From IMG/VR virus record IMGVR_UViG_3300030019_001127, positions 1 through 21,449 of that record: a DNA stretch of 21,449 bases, one strand, 5' to 3'. The notes beneath the pieces are model-generated. The model had not been told where the DNA came from and did not search any database. It saw nothing but the letters and a program-made list of their open reading frames with translations. Both the position numbers and the translations under genes were made by a program. The first letter of the stretch is position 1. Each line of letters begins with the position of its first letter. Below are positions 14,688 through 20,880 of this stretch, piece by piece. This DNA is from a virus.

Positions 14688-16646
14688 ATGTCAAATTCAC
14701 AAAATAATTCATATTTTGACAATCTACTTTCTAACATATTAGAAGGTGTTGCAATTCATCAAATGGTATTTGATGATAGTGGTAATCCAATTGACTATAT
14801 TGTTTTAAAAGTTAATAAAGGATTTGAAATGATATTAGGTTACACAAAAGATTATGCTGAAGGTAAACTAGCATCAGAGTTATATGGTGATGTATTATCA
14901 TTAGATATATATTCTGATGTAGTTTTAAATAAAAATTCAAAATATTTTGAATTTTATCATAATAATATAAATAAATATTTTGGTGTTAGTCTTGCATATT
15001 GGGATGATATTGAATTTATAGCAATATTTACTAACATTACAGATAGAATAAATATTCACAAGAATTTAGAACATGAATTAACTTTTCAAAATGAAGAAAA
15101 GGGTAAACGTTCTGATGAGTTGATTATTGCTAACGAAGAAAAGTGTAAACGTTCTGATGAGTTGATTATTGCTAACGAAGAAAAGGGTAAACGTTCTGAT
15201 GAGTTGATAAAATCAGAAAACAGATTAGCTAGAGCTGAAATAATATCAAAAACAGGAAATTGGGAATTGTATGTTGACACTGATTTATTAATAGTATCTG
15301 ATGGTGCGAGAAAGATATATGAGATGTATGATGATATTATAACTTATCCGAATGTTAAAGTTGTAGTGTTATCTGAGTTTAGACCAATGATGGATGATGC
15401 AATGAAAAATTTGATTGAATATAATAAACATTATAATGTAGAATATAAAATTAAAATAAATAATAAAATCAAAACTATACATTCTGTCGCAAGTTACGAT
15501 AGTAAAAATAAAATTGTGTTTGGTGTACTTCAAGATATAACAATACAAAAAGAGAATGAAGATGCATTGGAAAAAAGCAATTCAATAAAATCTATATTTT
15601 TATCAAATATTTCGCATGAATTGAGAACACCAATGACAGCAATCATTGGATTTTCTGATATATTATTATCAAATAATAAAAACAAAGGATCTGAAAGATT
15701 TATAAAATCAATAAATTCAAATGCAAAACACTTAGATGAATTACTAAACAACATATTAGATTATTCTAAAATAGAAAGTGAGGCATTGGATATTCTTTAT
15801 GAACAATTTTCAATTTTAGATTTATTTGACGAATTGCATGATATATTTAATGAAGTTAATTATGGTAAAAATTTAAATTTCGTAAAAATGGAATTTATAA
15901 AAGGTGATGATACTAAAATTGTATCTGACTATTTAAGAGTGAAACAAGTTTTATATAATATAATTAGTAACTCTATTAAATTTACAGAGAAAGGTTATAT
16001 TAAAATATCTTATACATTAGATAATAATTATATAACATTTAAAATTGAAGATACTGGAATTGGAATTGAAGATGATAAAATAAAATATGTATTTGATAGA
16101 TTTTGGCAAGCAGATAGTGGTAGTAGAAAGAAATATAAAGGTACTGGATTGGGTTTGTCAATATCTAAAAGTATTGTTGAAATATTGAATGGTGAAATTT
16201 GGTTAAGATCAAAATTACATAGAGGTACATCATTTTATGTTAAATTACCAATAGAGGAAGTTGTTAAAAATGTTGAAGCAGATGATGTTGATTTTTCAGA
16301 AAAGACAATTTTAGTAATAGATGATATCCCAGTAACATATTCAATATTAGGTATATATTTAAATTCTATGAATATTAATATGATTACAGCGAATGGCGGC
16401 GATGAAGCTATTGAAATATATAAAAAACAAAAAGAAAAAATAGATCTAATAATAGTAGATTTAAACTTATTTGGAATAAAAAGCTATGATTTAATACGAA
16501 CATTAAAAATGGTTTGTGATGATTGTAAAATTATTTCTAAATCAGGTATAGATAATCAAAAAAGTGATTTGGTTGATTATCATTTAAAAAAACCAATAAA
16601 AAAGGACAAATTAATAACAATATTAAAAGATATATGGCAAAAGTAG
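14688..16646 (+). CDS. Hybrid sensor histidine kinase with PAS domains and receiver
   Basis: 652-aa soluble hybrid kinase with no membrane segment. Order: PAS domain 1 (about 10-120), coiled coil with three near-identical 14-residue repeats NEEKGKRSDELIIA (135-175), PAS domain 2 (about 180-290), HisKA with SHELRTPM and phospho-acceptor His310, HATPase with N box NIISNSIKF (424-432), G1 DTGIGI (455-460), F box FDRFWQ (469-474), G2 GTGLGL (485-490), then a receiver with Asp545/Asp546, phospho-acceptor Asp591 (VDLNL) and Lys635. All catalytic residues are present, so it should be active, sensing a cytoplasmic signal. There is no separate output domain; signal would pass to a host phosphotransfer protein or act by competition. 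The gene overlaps the next one by 13 nt. A full hybrid kinase is rare on a phage and was probably taken from a host. Confidence 0.95.
   Translation: MSNSQNNSYFDNLLSNILEGVAIHQMVFDDSGNPIDYIVLKVNKGFEMILGYTKDYAEGKLASELYGDVLSLDIYSDVVLNKNSKYFEFYHNNINKYFGVSLAYWDDIEFIAIFTNITDRINIHKNLEHELTFQNEEKGKRSDELIIANEEKCKRSDELIIANEEKGKRSDELIKSENRLARAEIISKTGNWELYVDTDLLIVSDGARKIYEMYDDIITYPNVKVVVLSEFRPMMDDAMKNLIEYNKHYNVEYKIKINNKIKTIHSVASYDSKNKIVFGVLQDITIQKENEDALEKSNSIKSIFLSNISHELRTPMTAIIGFSDILLSNNKNKGSERFIKSINSNAKHLDELLNNILDYSKIESEALDILYEQFSILDLFDELHDIFNEVNYGKNLNFVKMEFIKGDDTKIVSDYLRVKQVLYNIISNSIKFTEKGYIKISYTLDNNYITFKIEDTGIGIEDDKIKYVFDRFWQADSGSRKKYKGTGLGLSISKSIVEILNGEIWLRSKLHRGTSFYVKLPIEEVVKNVEADDVDFSEKTILVIDDIPVTYSILGIYLNSMNINMITANGGDEAIEIYKKQKEKIDLIIVDLNLFGIKSYDLIRTLKMVCDDCKIISKSGIDNQKSDLVDYHLKKPIKKDKLITILKDIWQK
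15093..15208 (+). repeat. 42-bp tandem repeat encoding the kinase coiled-coil linker
   Basis: Units at 15093-15134 and 15135-15176 differ by one base; a third copy (15177-15208) is identical to the first for its 32 bases. Each full unit encodes 14 residues, two heptads, so copy-number change keeps both frame and coiled-coil register. Confidence 0.9.
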
Positions 16647-17059
16647 ATTTTATAACACTCGCTAATATTATATTTAAGGATAAAGACAAATATAAATATG
16701 TTTCAGATGAAGAAAAAGAAAATTGTTTCTTTAAGTTGAATCAAAAATTTGCATTTAAAGATATAAAAAAAGCACAATTTTTTAATTTTAAAAATGTAAA
16801 CAGATCATCGGCTTTAGATTTATGGTTTCAAATTTTTTATAAACCAACAAATGGTACACCAGATTGGTGGTGGAAAACAAATCAAAAATCTAAAGTTAAA
16901 ATTAAGTCTGATTTTAATAATAATGATTTAAAATTAATAAAAGAATATTATCAAATAAAAGATAGTGATATTGATTTTTTAATTAAGTTTTACGATGAAA
17001 AATTGCGAGAAGATATTAAACGATTGAAAAAGTTTAAAAAAGAAACACCTCTTAAATAA
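16634..17059 (+). CDS. Possible clamp-loader small subunit (T4 gp62-like)
   Basis: 141-aa protein. The early part (ENCFFKLNQKFAFKDIKKAQ, about 29-48) resembles the VNRxLS-type segment near the start of phage clamp-loader A subunits, followed by DLWFQIFY (62-69), a Trp-rich GTPDWWWKT (74-82) and a helical end with LIKEYYQIKDSDIDFL (98-113) and LREDIKRLKKF. In T4, gp62 holds the gp44 ATPases to load the sliding clamp. The match is from memory of motif order and is weak, so unknown phage protein remains the main alternative. Its start lies inside the end of the kinase gene, which implies translational coupling; it ends in a terminator. Confidence 0.45.
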   Translation: MAKVDFITLANIIFKDKDKYKYVSDEEKENCFFKLNQKFAFKDIKKAQFFNFKNVNRSSALDLWFQIFYKPTNGTPDWWWKTNQKSKVKIKSDFNNNDLKLIKEYYQIKDSDIDFLIKFYDEKLREDIKRLKKFKKETPLK

Positions 17060-17068
17060 GAGGTGTTT
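17043..17068. terminator. Bidirectional terminator
   Basis: AAACACCTCTT pairs with AAGAGGTGTTT around an AAAT loop, spanning the stop codon of the plus gene at 17059 and followed by T residues. It separates this gene from the convergent minus gene ending at 17071. Confidence 0.9.
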
Positions 17069-17070
17069 TT

Positions 17071-17880
17071 TTATAATTTGATTAAAACGTCAGTTTCAAT
17101 TTTATACACATTTATCATTTCTGTATGAAAACTAGAATTGCTATAAGATATTTTATCTTTGTTTTTTCCATTTTTCAAAACTATAATATCATATTTATTA
17201 GATAATTTTTCCTTATATAAGATTAAATAGTGTGCATTAAGCTTCAGTGCACCATTAGTGAAAACTTCTATTTTATCATCTTCAACAACATAACTTGTGA
17301 ATGGTTTTACTTGGATTGTGAATGGTACTCCATCCCATAAAAATGTACCATCTACACCATCGATATCAGCTCTTATACTAGCTGGTAGAGCAATTTGTAT
17401 ATCTTTGTTAAAGTCTGTATATATAAGTTCACTAAAATATTTTAAGCTTGCGTTTTCTCCACGATGACCTTTATTTGAAGTGTTTGTGACTATTCTGTAA
17501 TTATTTGAAAAATGTTTACCAAAATAATGAAACATATCCATTAAGTGATTTTTGATATAATCTACAAAAGCTTCACCATCTTTTATATTTTCTCTTCTCA
17601 TAGTTTCAGTATACATTTTTATATTATTTACAAATTTTGTAATATATTCTGAATTATAAGTTTTATCGCCAATTTTAAATATTGTATTCTTCTGACCATA
17701 TATAACACCAAACTTACCATAAGTTGCGTTCACATAATCAAAGATTAAATCACCAACCTTTGTTAAATATACGGAGTCAATATGTATATTTACTTTTGAG
17801 CCAGATTCATCTATCCATTCAAAGTCTTTTATCATTTCTTTTTCTTTTAGTGTGTTTAAAAAGTTTTCATAAGTTTTCAT
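17071..17880 (-). CDS. Putative PD-(D/E)XK nuclease with capsid-targeting-like N-terminus
   Basis: 269-aa protein. Residues 138-192 hold the pattern of a restriction-endonuclease-like fold: GHRGENASLKYF (138-149, Glu142 on the first helix), IDGVDGTF (173-180, candidate metal Asp173/Asp176), then FTIQVKPF (187-194) with a Q-V-K in place of E-x-K, as in several resolvase-like nucleases. The N-terminus MKTYENFLNTLKE is close to the MKTYQEF capsid-targeting start of T4 internal protein I, and LKE fits the (L/I)-x-E cleavage rule of the T4 prohead protease. A packaged, injected nuclease would make sense, but both parts are inference. The gene has its own candidate promoter box and ends at a terminator. 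Confidence 0.6.
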   Translation of the reverse strand: MKTYENFLNTLKEKEMIKDFEWIDESGSKVNIHIDSVYLTKVGDLIFDYVNATYGKFGVIYGQKNTIFKIGDKTYNSEYITKFVNNIKMYTETMRRENIKDGEAFVDYIKNHLMDMFHYFGKHFSNNYRIVTNTSNKGHRGENASLKYFSELIYTDFNKDIQIALPASIRADIDGVDGTFLWDGVPFTIQVKPFTSYVVEDDKIEVFTNGALKLNAHYLILYKEKLSNKYDIIVLKNGKNKDKISYSNSSFHTEMINVYKIETDVLIKL

Positions 17881-17902
17881 ACTAATAATTATTTTGCAAA
17901 TG

Positions 17903-17912
17903 TATATATAAA
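17903..17912 (-). promoter_or_regulatory. Candidate phage promoter box TTTATATATA
   Basis: Read on the minus strand, TTTATATATA ends 22 nt before the start codon at 17880. It directly follows the hairpin at 17911-17944 on that strand. Confidence 0.4.
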
Positions 17913-17944
17913 AATCCGATATATAATTAAATACATCGGATTTT
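17911..17944. terminator. Hairpin flanking the RNA candidate
   Basis: AAAATCCGAT (17911-17920) pairs with ATCGGATTTT (17935-17944) around a 14-base AT-rich loop. On the minus strand it is followed by T5, so it could end a minus-strand RNA from the island at 17953-18023; on the plus strand the T tract is short. Confidence 0.6.
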
Positions 17945-17952
17945 AATAAAAA

Positions 17953-18023
17953 TTAACAGGAGATAGCTTCCACACACCAGATTATTTTCCGCCAGGACTT
18001 TAACCTGAATCCCCTGCTGTTAA
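17953..18023. ncRNA. Candidate structured RNA, GC-rich intergenic island
   Basis: A 71-bp segment with about half G+C (31 of 63 bases at 17957-18019) in a gene-free stretch of a roughly 27% GC region. The ends form a perfect 7-bp inverted repeat TTAACAG (17953-17959) / CTGTTAA (18017-18023), and next to it GGAGAT can pair with ATCCCC with an internal loop. Inside, CAGG (17993-17996) and CCTG (18004-18007) close a 7-base loop ACTTTAA. Hairpins with T tracts lie on both sides (17911-17944 and 18026-18070), so it could be an independent transcript on either strand. It has tRNA-like length, but neither strand gives a T arm with a TTCRA loop, nor a CCA end. No ORF runs through it. Family not recognised; strand undetermined. 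Confidence 0.5.
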
Positions 18024-18025
18024 AT

Positions 18026-18070
18026 AAAAATAACCTAATAAGCTTCAAAAAAGCCTATTAGGTTATTTTT
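18026..18070. terminator. Strong hairpin terminator
   Basis: TAACCTAATA (18031-18040) pairs with TATTAGGTTA (18056-18065), with further pairs GC/GC inside and A5/T5 outside. T6 follows on the plus strand. It could end a plus-strand transcript of the RNA island or a minus-strand message from the gene at 18144-18695. Confidence 0.85.
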
Positions 18071-18143
18071 TATAATATGTTCAACTCGTTTAATCATAAT
18101 CACAATACTATATATTAATATTATATTATGATTTTTAGCATTT

Positions 18144-18695
18144 TTACTTTCTACACATTCTATCCGAACACGAACTTGCGGCAAAGCTGGCGGGTTTACC
18201 CATAACTTTATATCTTTCACCACATAACCAACCCATTACATCATTATAAATCTTATTAGATTTATTATTAGACATTCTAGCACCATTTCTAGTAGATTTT
18301 GTTGAATTTAAATCTACATGAATTTCAACTAATTTTTCAGGAACAGAATTATCATAATAATTTCTATCAAATTTATAATAATAGTTACCTATCAATGAGT
18401 TATCTAATGATTCAGCAACACTATGTGCAACAACAGCTTCATCCCATAATTTTGTTATCAGATCTTTAACCTTAGGTACAGCATATTTAGCATAAACAAC
18501 GTGAGCACCATTTCTTTTTTTATCATTATAAAAAACAACGGTGACAGCATAACTAGTTTTGCGGGAATGTGTATCGGAATCGCAACCAACGATAATTTTC
18601 GCATTTCTATCTACATTTTTTACATAATCCAAAACATATTCATTTATATTCTGAATTTTTTCACCATTAAATTTTTGCCATTTTAAGTTTTCCAT
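18144..18695 (-). CDS. RNase H-like protein of the YkuK/DUF458 family
   Basis: 183-aa protein. IIVGCDSDTHSRKTSYAVTVVFY (34-56, key residues Asp39 and Asp41) is the first strand-and-acidic motif of an RNase H-like fold. IHVDLN (125-130, Asp128) and a closing KPASFAASSCSDRM (167-180, Asp178) match the YkuK family pattern as I remember it, with the AAS-x-x-x-D ending. These acidic residues could hold two metal ions, giving nuclease activity, although the family's substrate is not established. The final codons are more GC-rich than the rest. It stands alone on the minus strand with a TTTAATATATATC-like box about 26 nt upstream, and the gene-free RNA region downstream. Confidence 0.8.
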   Translation of the reverse strand: MENLKWQKFNGEKIQNINEYVLDYVKNVDRNAKIIVGCDSDTHSRKTSYAVTVVFYNDKKRNGAHVVYAKYAVPKVKDLITKLWDEAVVAHSVAESLDNSLIGNYYYKFDRNYYDNSVPEKLVEIHVDLNSTKSTRNGARMSNNKSNKIYNDVMGWLCGERYKVMGKPASFAASSCSDRMCRK

Positions 18696-18789
18696 AATAT
18701 TTGTTATTTATAATTATTTTGATATATATTAAATTTTGATATAAGTTTATATTTAAAATGTAAATGTATCTTTTTATGATTTTTTAACG

Positions 18790-18802
18790 GTTTAAATTAA
18801 AC
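18790..18802. promoter_or_regulatory. Small palindrome, possible operator
   Basis: GTTTAAATTAAAC, a perfect inverted repeat around one A, lies in the 152-bp gap between divergent genes. It is similar in size and form to the one at 2776-2790 (GTTAAAATTTAAC core). Low confidence because of base composition. Confidence 0.2.
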
Positions 18803-18847
18803 TTACTATATTATTTTCAGTATAAAATATAAAACTACGCAAATATT

Positions 18848-19102
18848 ATGAGACATTTTAGAATTTTAGAAATTAAGAATAAAAATAAATATTATATGAT
18901 TCAATATCAAAAAACATTAATTTTTGGATTAAGCATGTGGATTAAACTTAACAATGATAAGTATAATAAATATGATGAAGCTTTGAATGAAGTGAAAAAA
19001 ATTGTTGAACCTTCAGATTATGAGAATTCTGAATTAGTTTATCACTATGTTGACGCATATAAAATATTTAAAAATAAAAATAAACAAAAACAATCAATTT
19101 AA
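18848..19102 (+). CDS. Small unknown phage protein
   Basis: 84-aa soluble, Lys/Tyr-rich protein. The first half has short strands (MRHFRILEIKNKNKYYMIQY and a central FGLSMWIKL), the second half one or two helices (YDEALNEVKKIV; YHYVDAYKIFKN). This small strand-strand-helix form is common in uncharacterised phage proteins. It is 17 nt upstream of the T9SS cargo gene and shares its orientation, so they may be one transcript that ends at the terminator at 19925. No family recognised. Confidence 0.6.
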   Translation: MRHFRILEIKNKNKYYMIQYQKTLIFGLSMWIKLNNDKYNKYDEALNEVKKIVEPSDYENSELVYHYVDAYKIFKNKNKQKQSI

Positions 19103-19119
19103 AAAAAAATCAATCAATT

Positions 19120-19908
19120 ATGAAAAAACTTTTACTTTCTCTTTTTTTTATCTTAAGTGTATTCTTCGTTAATGCACAAACAAATTTACTTGTAAATCCT
19201 GGTTTTGAAACTTGGACAGCAGGTGCACCCGATGGTTGGACTCTAGGTACAGCAACATTTGCAACAGCAACTGAAAGCACTTCAATATTTAATGATGGTG
19301 CGAAATCTTTTAAAGTCACTGCAGCGGCAACAGCTGGTGGAACTTATATCGTTTCACAAATAGTGCCAATTACAGCAGGTAAGACTTATACAGTTAAAAT
19401 GAGCTACTATATTGAAACAGGTGATGGTACTGATGCAAGAATATGGTCTGATTGGTGTAATGTTGGTACTACAACAACTTATGCTGCTTTATCACATGCA
19501 GATTCGGTATTACTTATGGGACCTGGTGGTGGTTCTGCATATTTTCCTGATGTGAAAGGAGTATGGAAAGATTATACTTGCGAAGTTACAGCACCAGCAA
19601 CAGGATATAATTCATTCAGTTTTCAATTTAGAACATATAAAACACCTGCTGTTGTGTATTGGGATAAAATGTTTTTTGGAGAAAAAACCACTGGATTATC
19701 TACACCTACTTACACTTTAGATGTGAAACTTATTGGTAATAGACTTGAAGTTTTAAACTCTACAACAAATGAAATTAAAATATACAACACAACTGGCTTA
19801 TTAGTTAAACGTGCGATATTGAATAATTGCTCTGTTGATTTGAGTGAATTAAAACACGGAATTTATATTGTAAAATCTGGCGATTTAGTTAGAAAATTTG
19901 AGATGTAA
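19120..19908 (+). CDS. Secreted carbohydrate-binding-like protein with T9SS sorting domain
   Basis: 262-aa exported protein. Signal peptide: MKKLLLSLFFILSVFFVNA, then Gln20, the usual new N-terminus of Bacteroidota exported proteins. Residues 21-188 start NLLVNPGFETW and end YWDKMFFGE, the outline of a galactose-binding-like jelly roll (CBM4/9-type). Residues 195-262 form a type A T9SS sorting domain: IYNTTGLLVK, VDLSELKHGIYIVKSGD, and the terminal KFEM. Such domains route proteins through the Bacteroidota-only type IX system to the surface or medium, so a phage copy would be exported by the host. The first half is near 47% GC by eye, far above neighbours, which points to recent acquisition. 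Possible roles are surface masking, superinfection exclusion or glycan binding. Confidence 0.88.
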   Translation: MKKLLLSLFFILSVFFVNAQTNLLVNPGFETWTAGAPDGWTLGTATFATATESTSIFNDGAKSFKVTAAATAGGTYIVSQIVPITAGKTYTVKMSYYIETGDGTDARIWSDWCNVGTTTTYAALSHADSVLLMGPGGGSAYFPDVKGVWKDYTCEVTAPATGYNSFSFQFRTYKTPAVVYWDKMFFGEKTTGLSTPTYTLDVKLIGNRLEVLNSTTNEIKIYNTTGLLVKRAILNNCSVDLSELKHGIYIVKSGDLVRKFEM

Positions 19909-19924
19909 TATTTTAAAAGCTATG

Positions 19925-19961
19925 AAAAAAAAGAACCGATTTAAAATCGGTTCTTTTTTTT
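19925..19961. terminator. Intrinsic terminator after the T9SS cargo gene
   Basis: GAACCGAT (19933-19940) pairs with ATCGGTTC (19946-19953) with A8 and T8 on the two sides, 16 nt after the stop codon. Confidence 0.93.
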
Positions 19962-20002
19962 AAAAATATGAGTCAACTACAATTGATAGAACGCATATAA
20001 TA

Positions 20003-20012
20003 TTATATATAA
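20003..20012 (+). promoter_or_regulatory. Candidate promoter box TTATATATAA
   Basis: The recurring box, ending about 20 nt before the start codon at 20032 and placed just after a strong terminator, where the epimerase gene needs its own promoter. Confidence 0.4.
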
Positions 20013-20031
20013 TAAAAAATAATTAGTTACA

Positions 20032-20880
20032 ATGAAAGTTTTAGTTACTGGAGGAAATGGATTTATAGGTTCAAATTTAATTAAAAAATTAATAGAAGAT
20101 AAACATGAAGTTGTATCATTGGATGATTTGTCAACTGGCTTAGAGGAATATGAAATTGAAGGCTGTAAGTATTGCTATGGTGATATTGAACAGTTGCAAT
20201 ATTGGAGAGGAGACAATTTTGAATTATGTTATCATCTTGCATCTTTAAGTAGAATACAACCATCATTTAATGACCCACATGAAACTTTTAGAGTAAATAG
20301 TTCTGGTACGCAATGTGTGGCAGAATGGTCAAGGTTAAATAATATAAAAGTTGTTTATGCTGGATCGTCATCTAAATGGTGTGATTCTACATTATCACCT
20401 TATGCAACATATAAGAAAATTGGTGAAGATATTTTGAAAATGTATAAGAAAGTGTACAACTGTGATTTTGAGATTGCTAGATTTTATAATGTATATGGTC
20501 CAAATGAATTAGTTGATGGACAATGGGCAGCATTAATTGGAATTTGGAGAAAACAGATTCAGAATGATGAACCTTTGAGTATTGTCGGAGATGGTGAGCA
20601 GCGAAGAGACTTTACTTATGTGGATGATATTGTAGATGGTTTAATTAAAATTGGATTTGGAACAGAAAAGCATGAAGATGCTTGGGAATTAGGAACAGGT
20701 CATGACTATTCTATTAATGAAGTTTGTGATATGTTTATTAAAAGATTTGATGTAAGTAAAAACTATTTATCTGATCAAAATGGTAATTATCGTAAATCAA
20801 TTAGAATGAACGATGATGCAATAGTAAGATTAGGTTGGACTCCAAAAGATAGATTAAACGAATATATTCAATCTTTATAA
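20032..20880 (+). CDS. NAD-dependent sugar-nucleotide epimerase/dehydratase
   Basis: 282-aa extended short-chain dehydrogenase. The N-terminal Rossmann fold has GGNGFIG (7-13) and LDDLSTG (30-36), the NAD-binding acidic turn of UDP-glucose 4-epimerase-like enzymes. The catalytic triad is seen as AGSSSKW (110-116) and YATYK (Tyr124, Lys128), followed by RFYNVYGP (150-157) and GDGEQRRDFTYVDDIV (186-201), the usual sugar-nucleotide domain motifs. It should interconvert nucleotide sugars in the cytoplasm, perhaps to change host surface glycans, to glycosylate phage DNA or virion proteins, or to make a precursor for either. It is slightly short (usual about 310). The exact sugar cannot be told. 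Its last bases overlap the end of the convergent gene. Confidence 0.9.
   Translation: MKVLVTGGNGFIGSNLIKKLIEDKHEVVSLDDLSTGLEEYEIEGCKYCYGDIEQLQYWRGDNFELCYHLASLSRIQPSFNDPHETFRVNSSGTQCVAEWSRLNNIKVVYAGSSSKWCDSTLSPYATYKKIGEDILKMYKKVYNCDFEIARFYNVYGPNELVDGQWAALIGIWRKQIQNDEPLSIVGDGEQRRDFTYVDDIVDGLIKIGFGTEKHEDAWELGTGHDYSINEVCDMFIKRFDVSKNYLSDQNGNYRKSIRMNDDAIVRLGWTPKDRLNEYIQSL

Noticed and set aside
17953-18023. tRNA gene
   Set aside because: Length and a 7-bp end stem suggest one, but neither strand has a TTCRA T loop, a proper D arm and anticodon arm together, or a CCA end. Kept as an unclassified RNA candidate.
18035-18223. 62-aa minus-strand ORF
   Set aside because: It overlaps the end of the YkuK-like gene in another frame, runs through the terminator hairpin and has no recognisable features.
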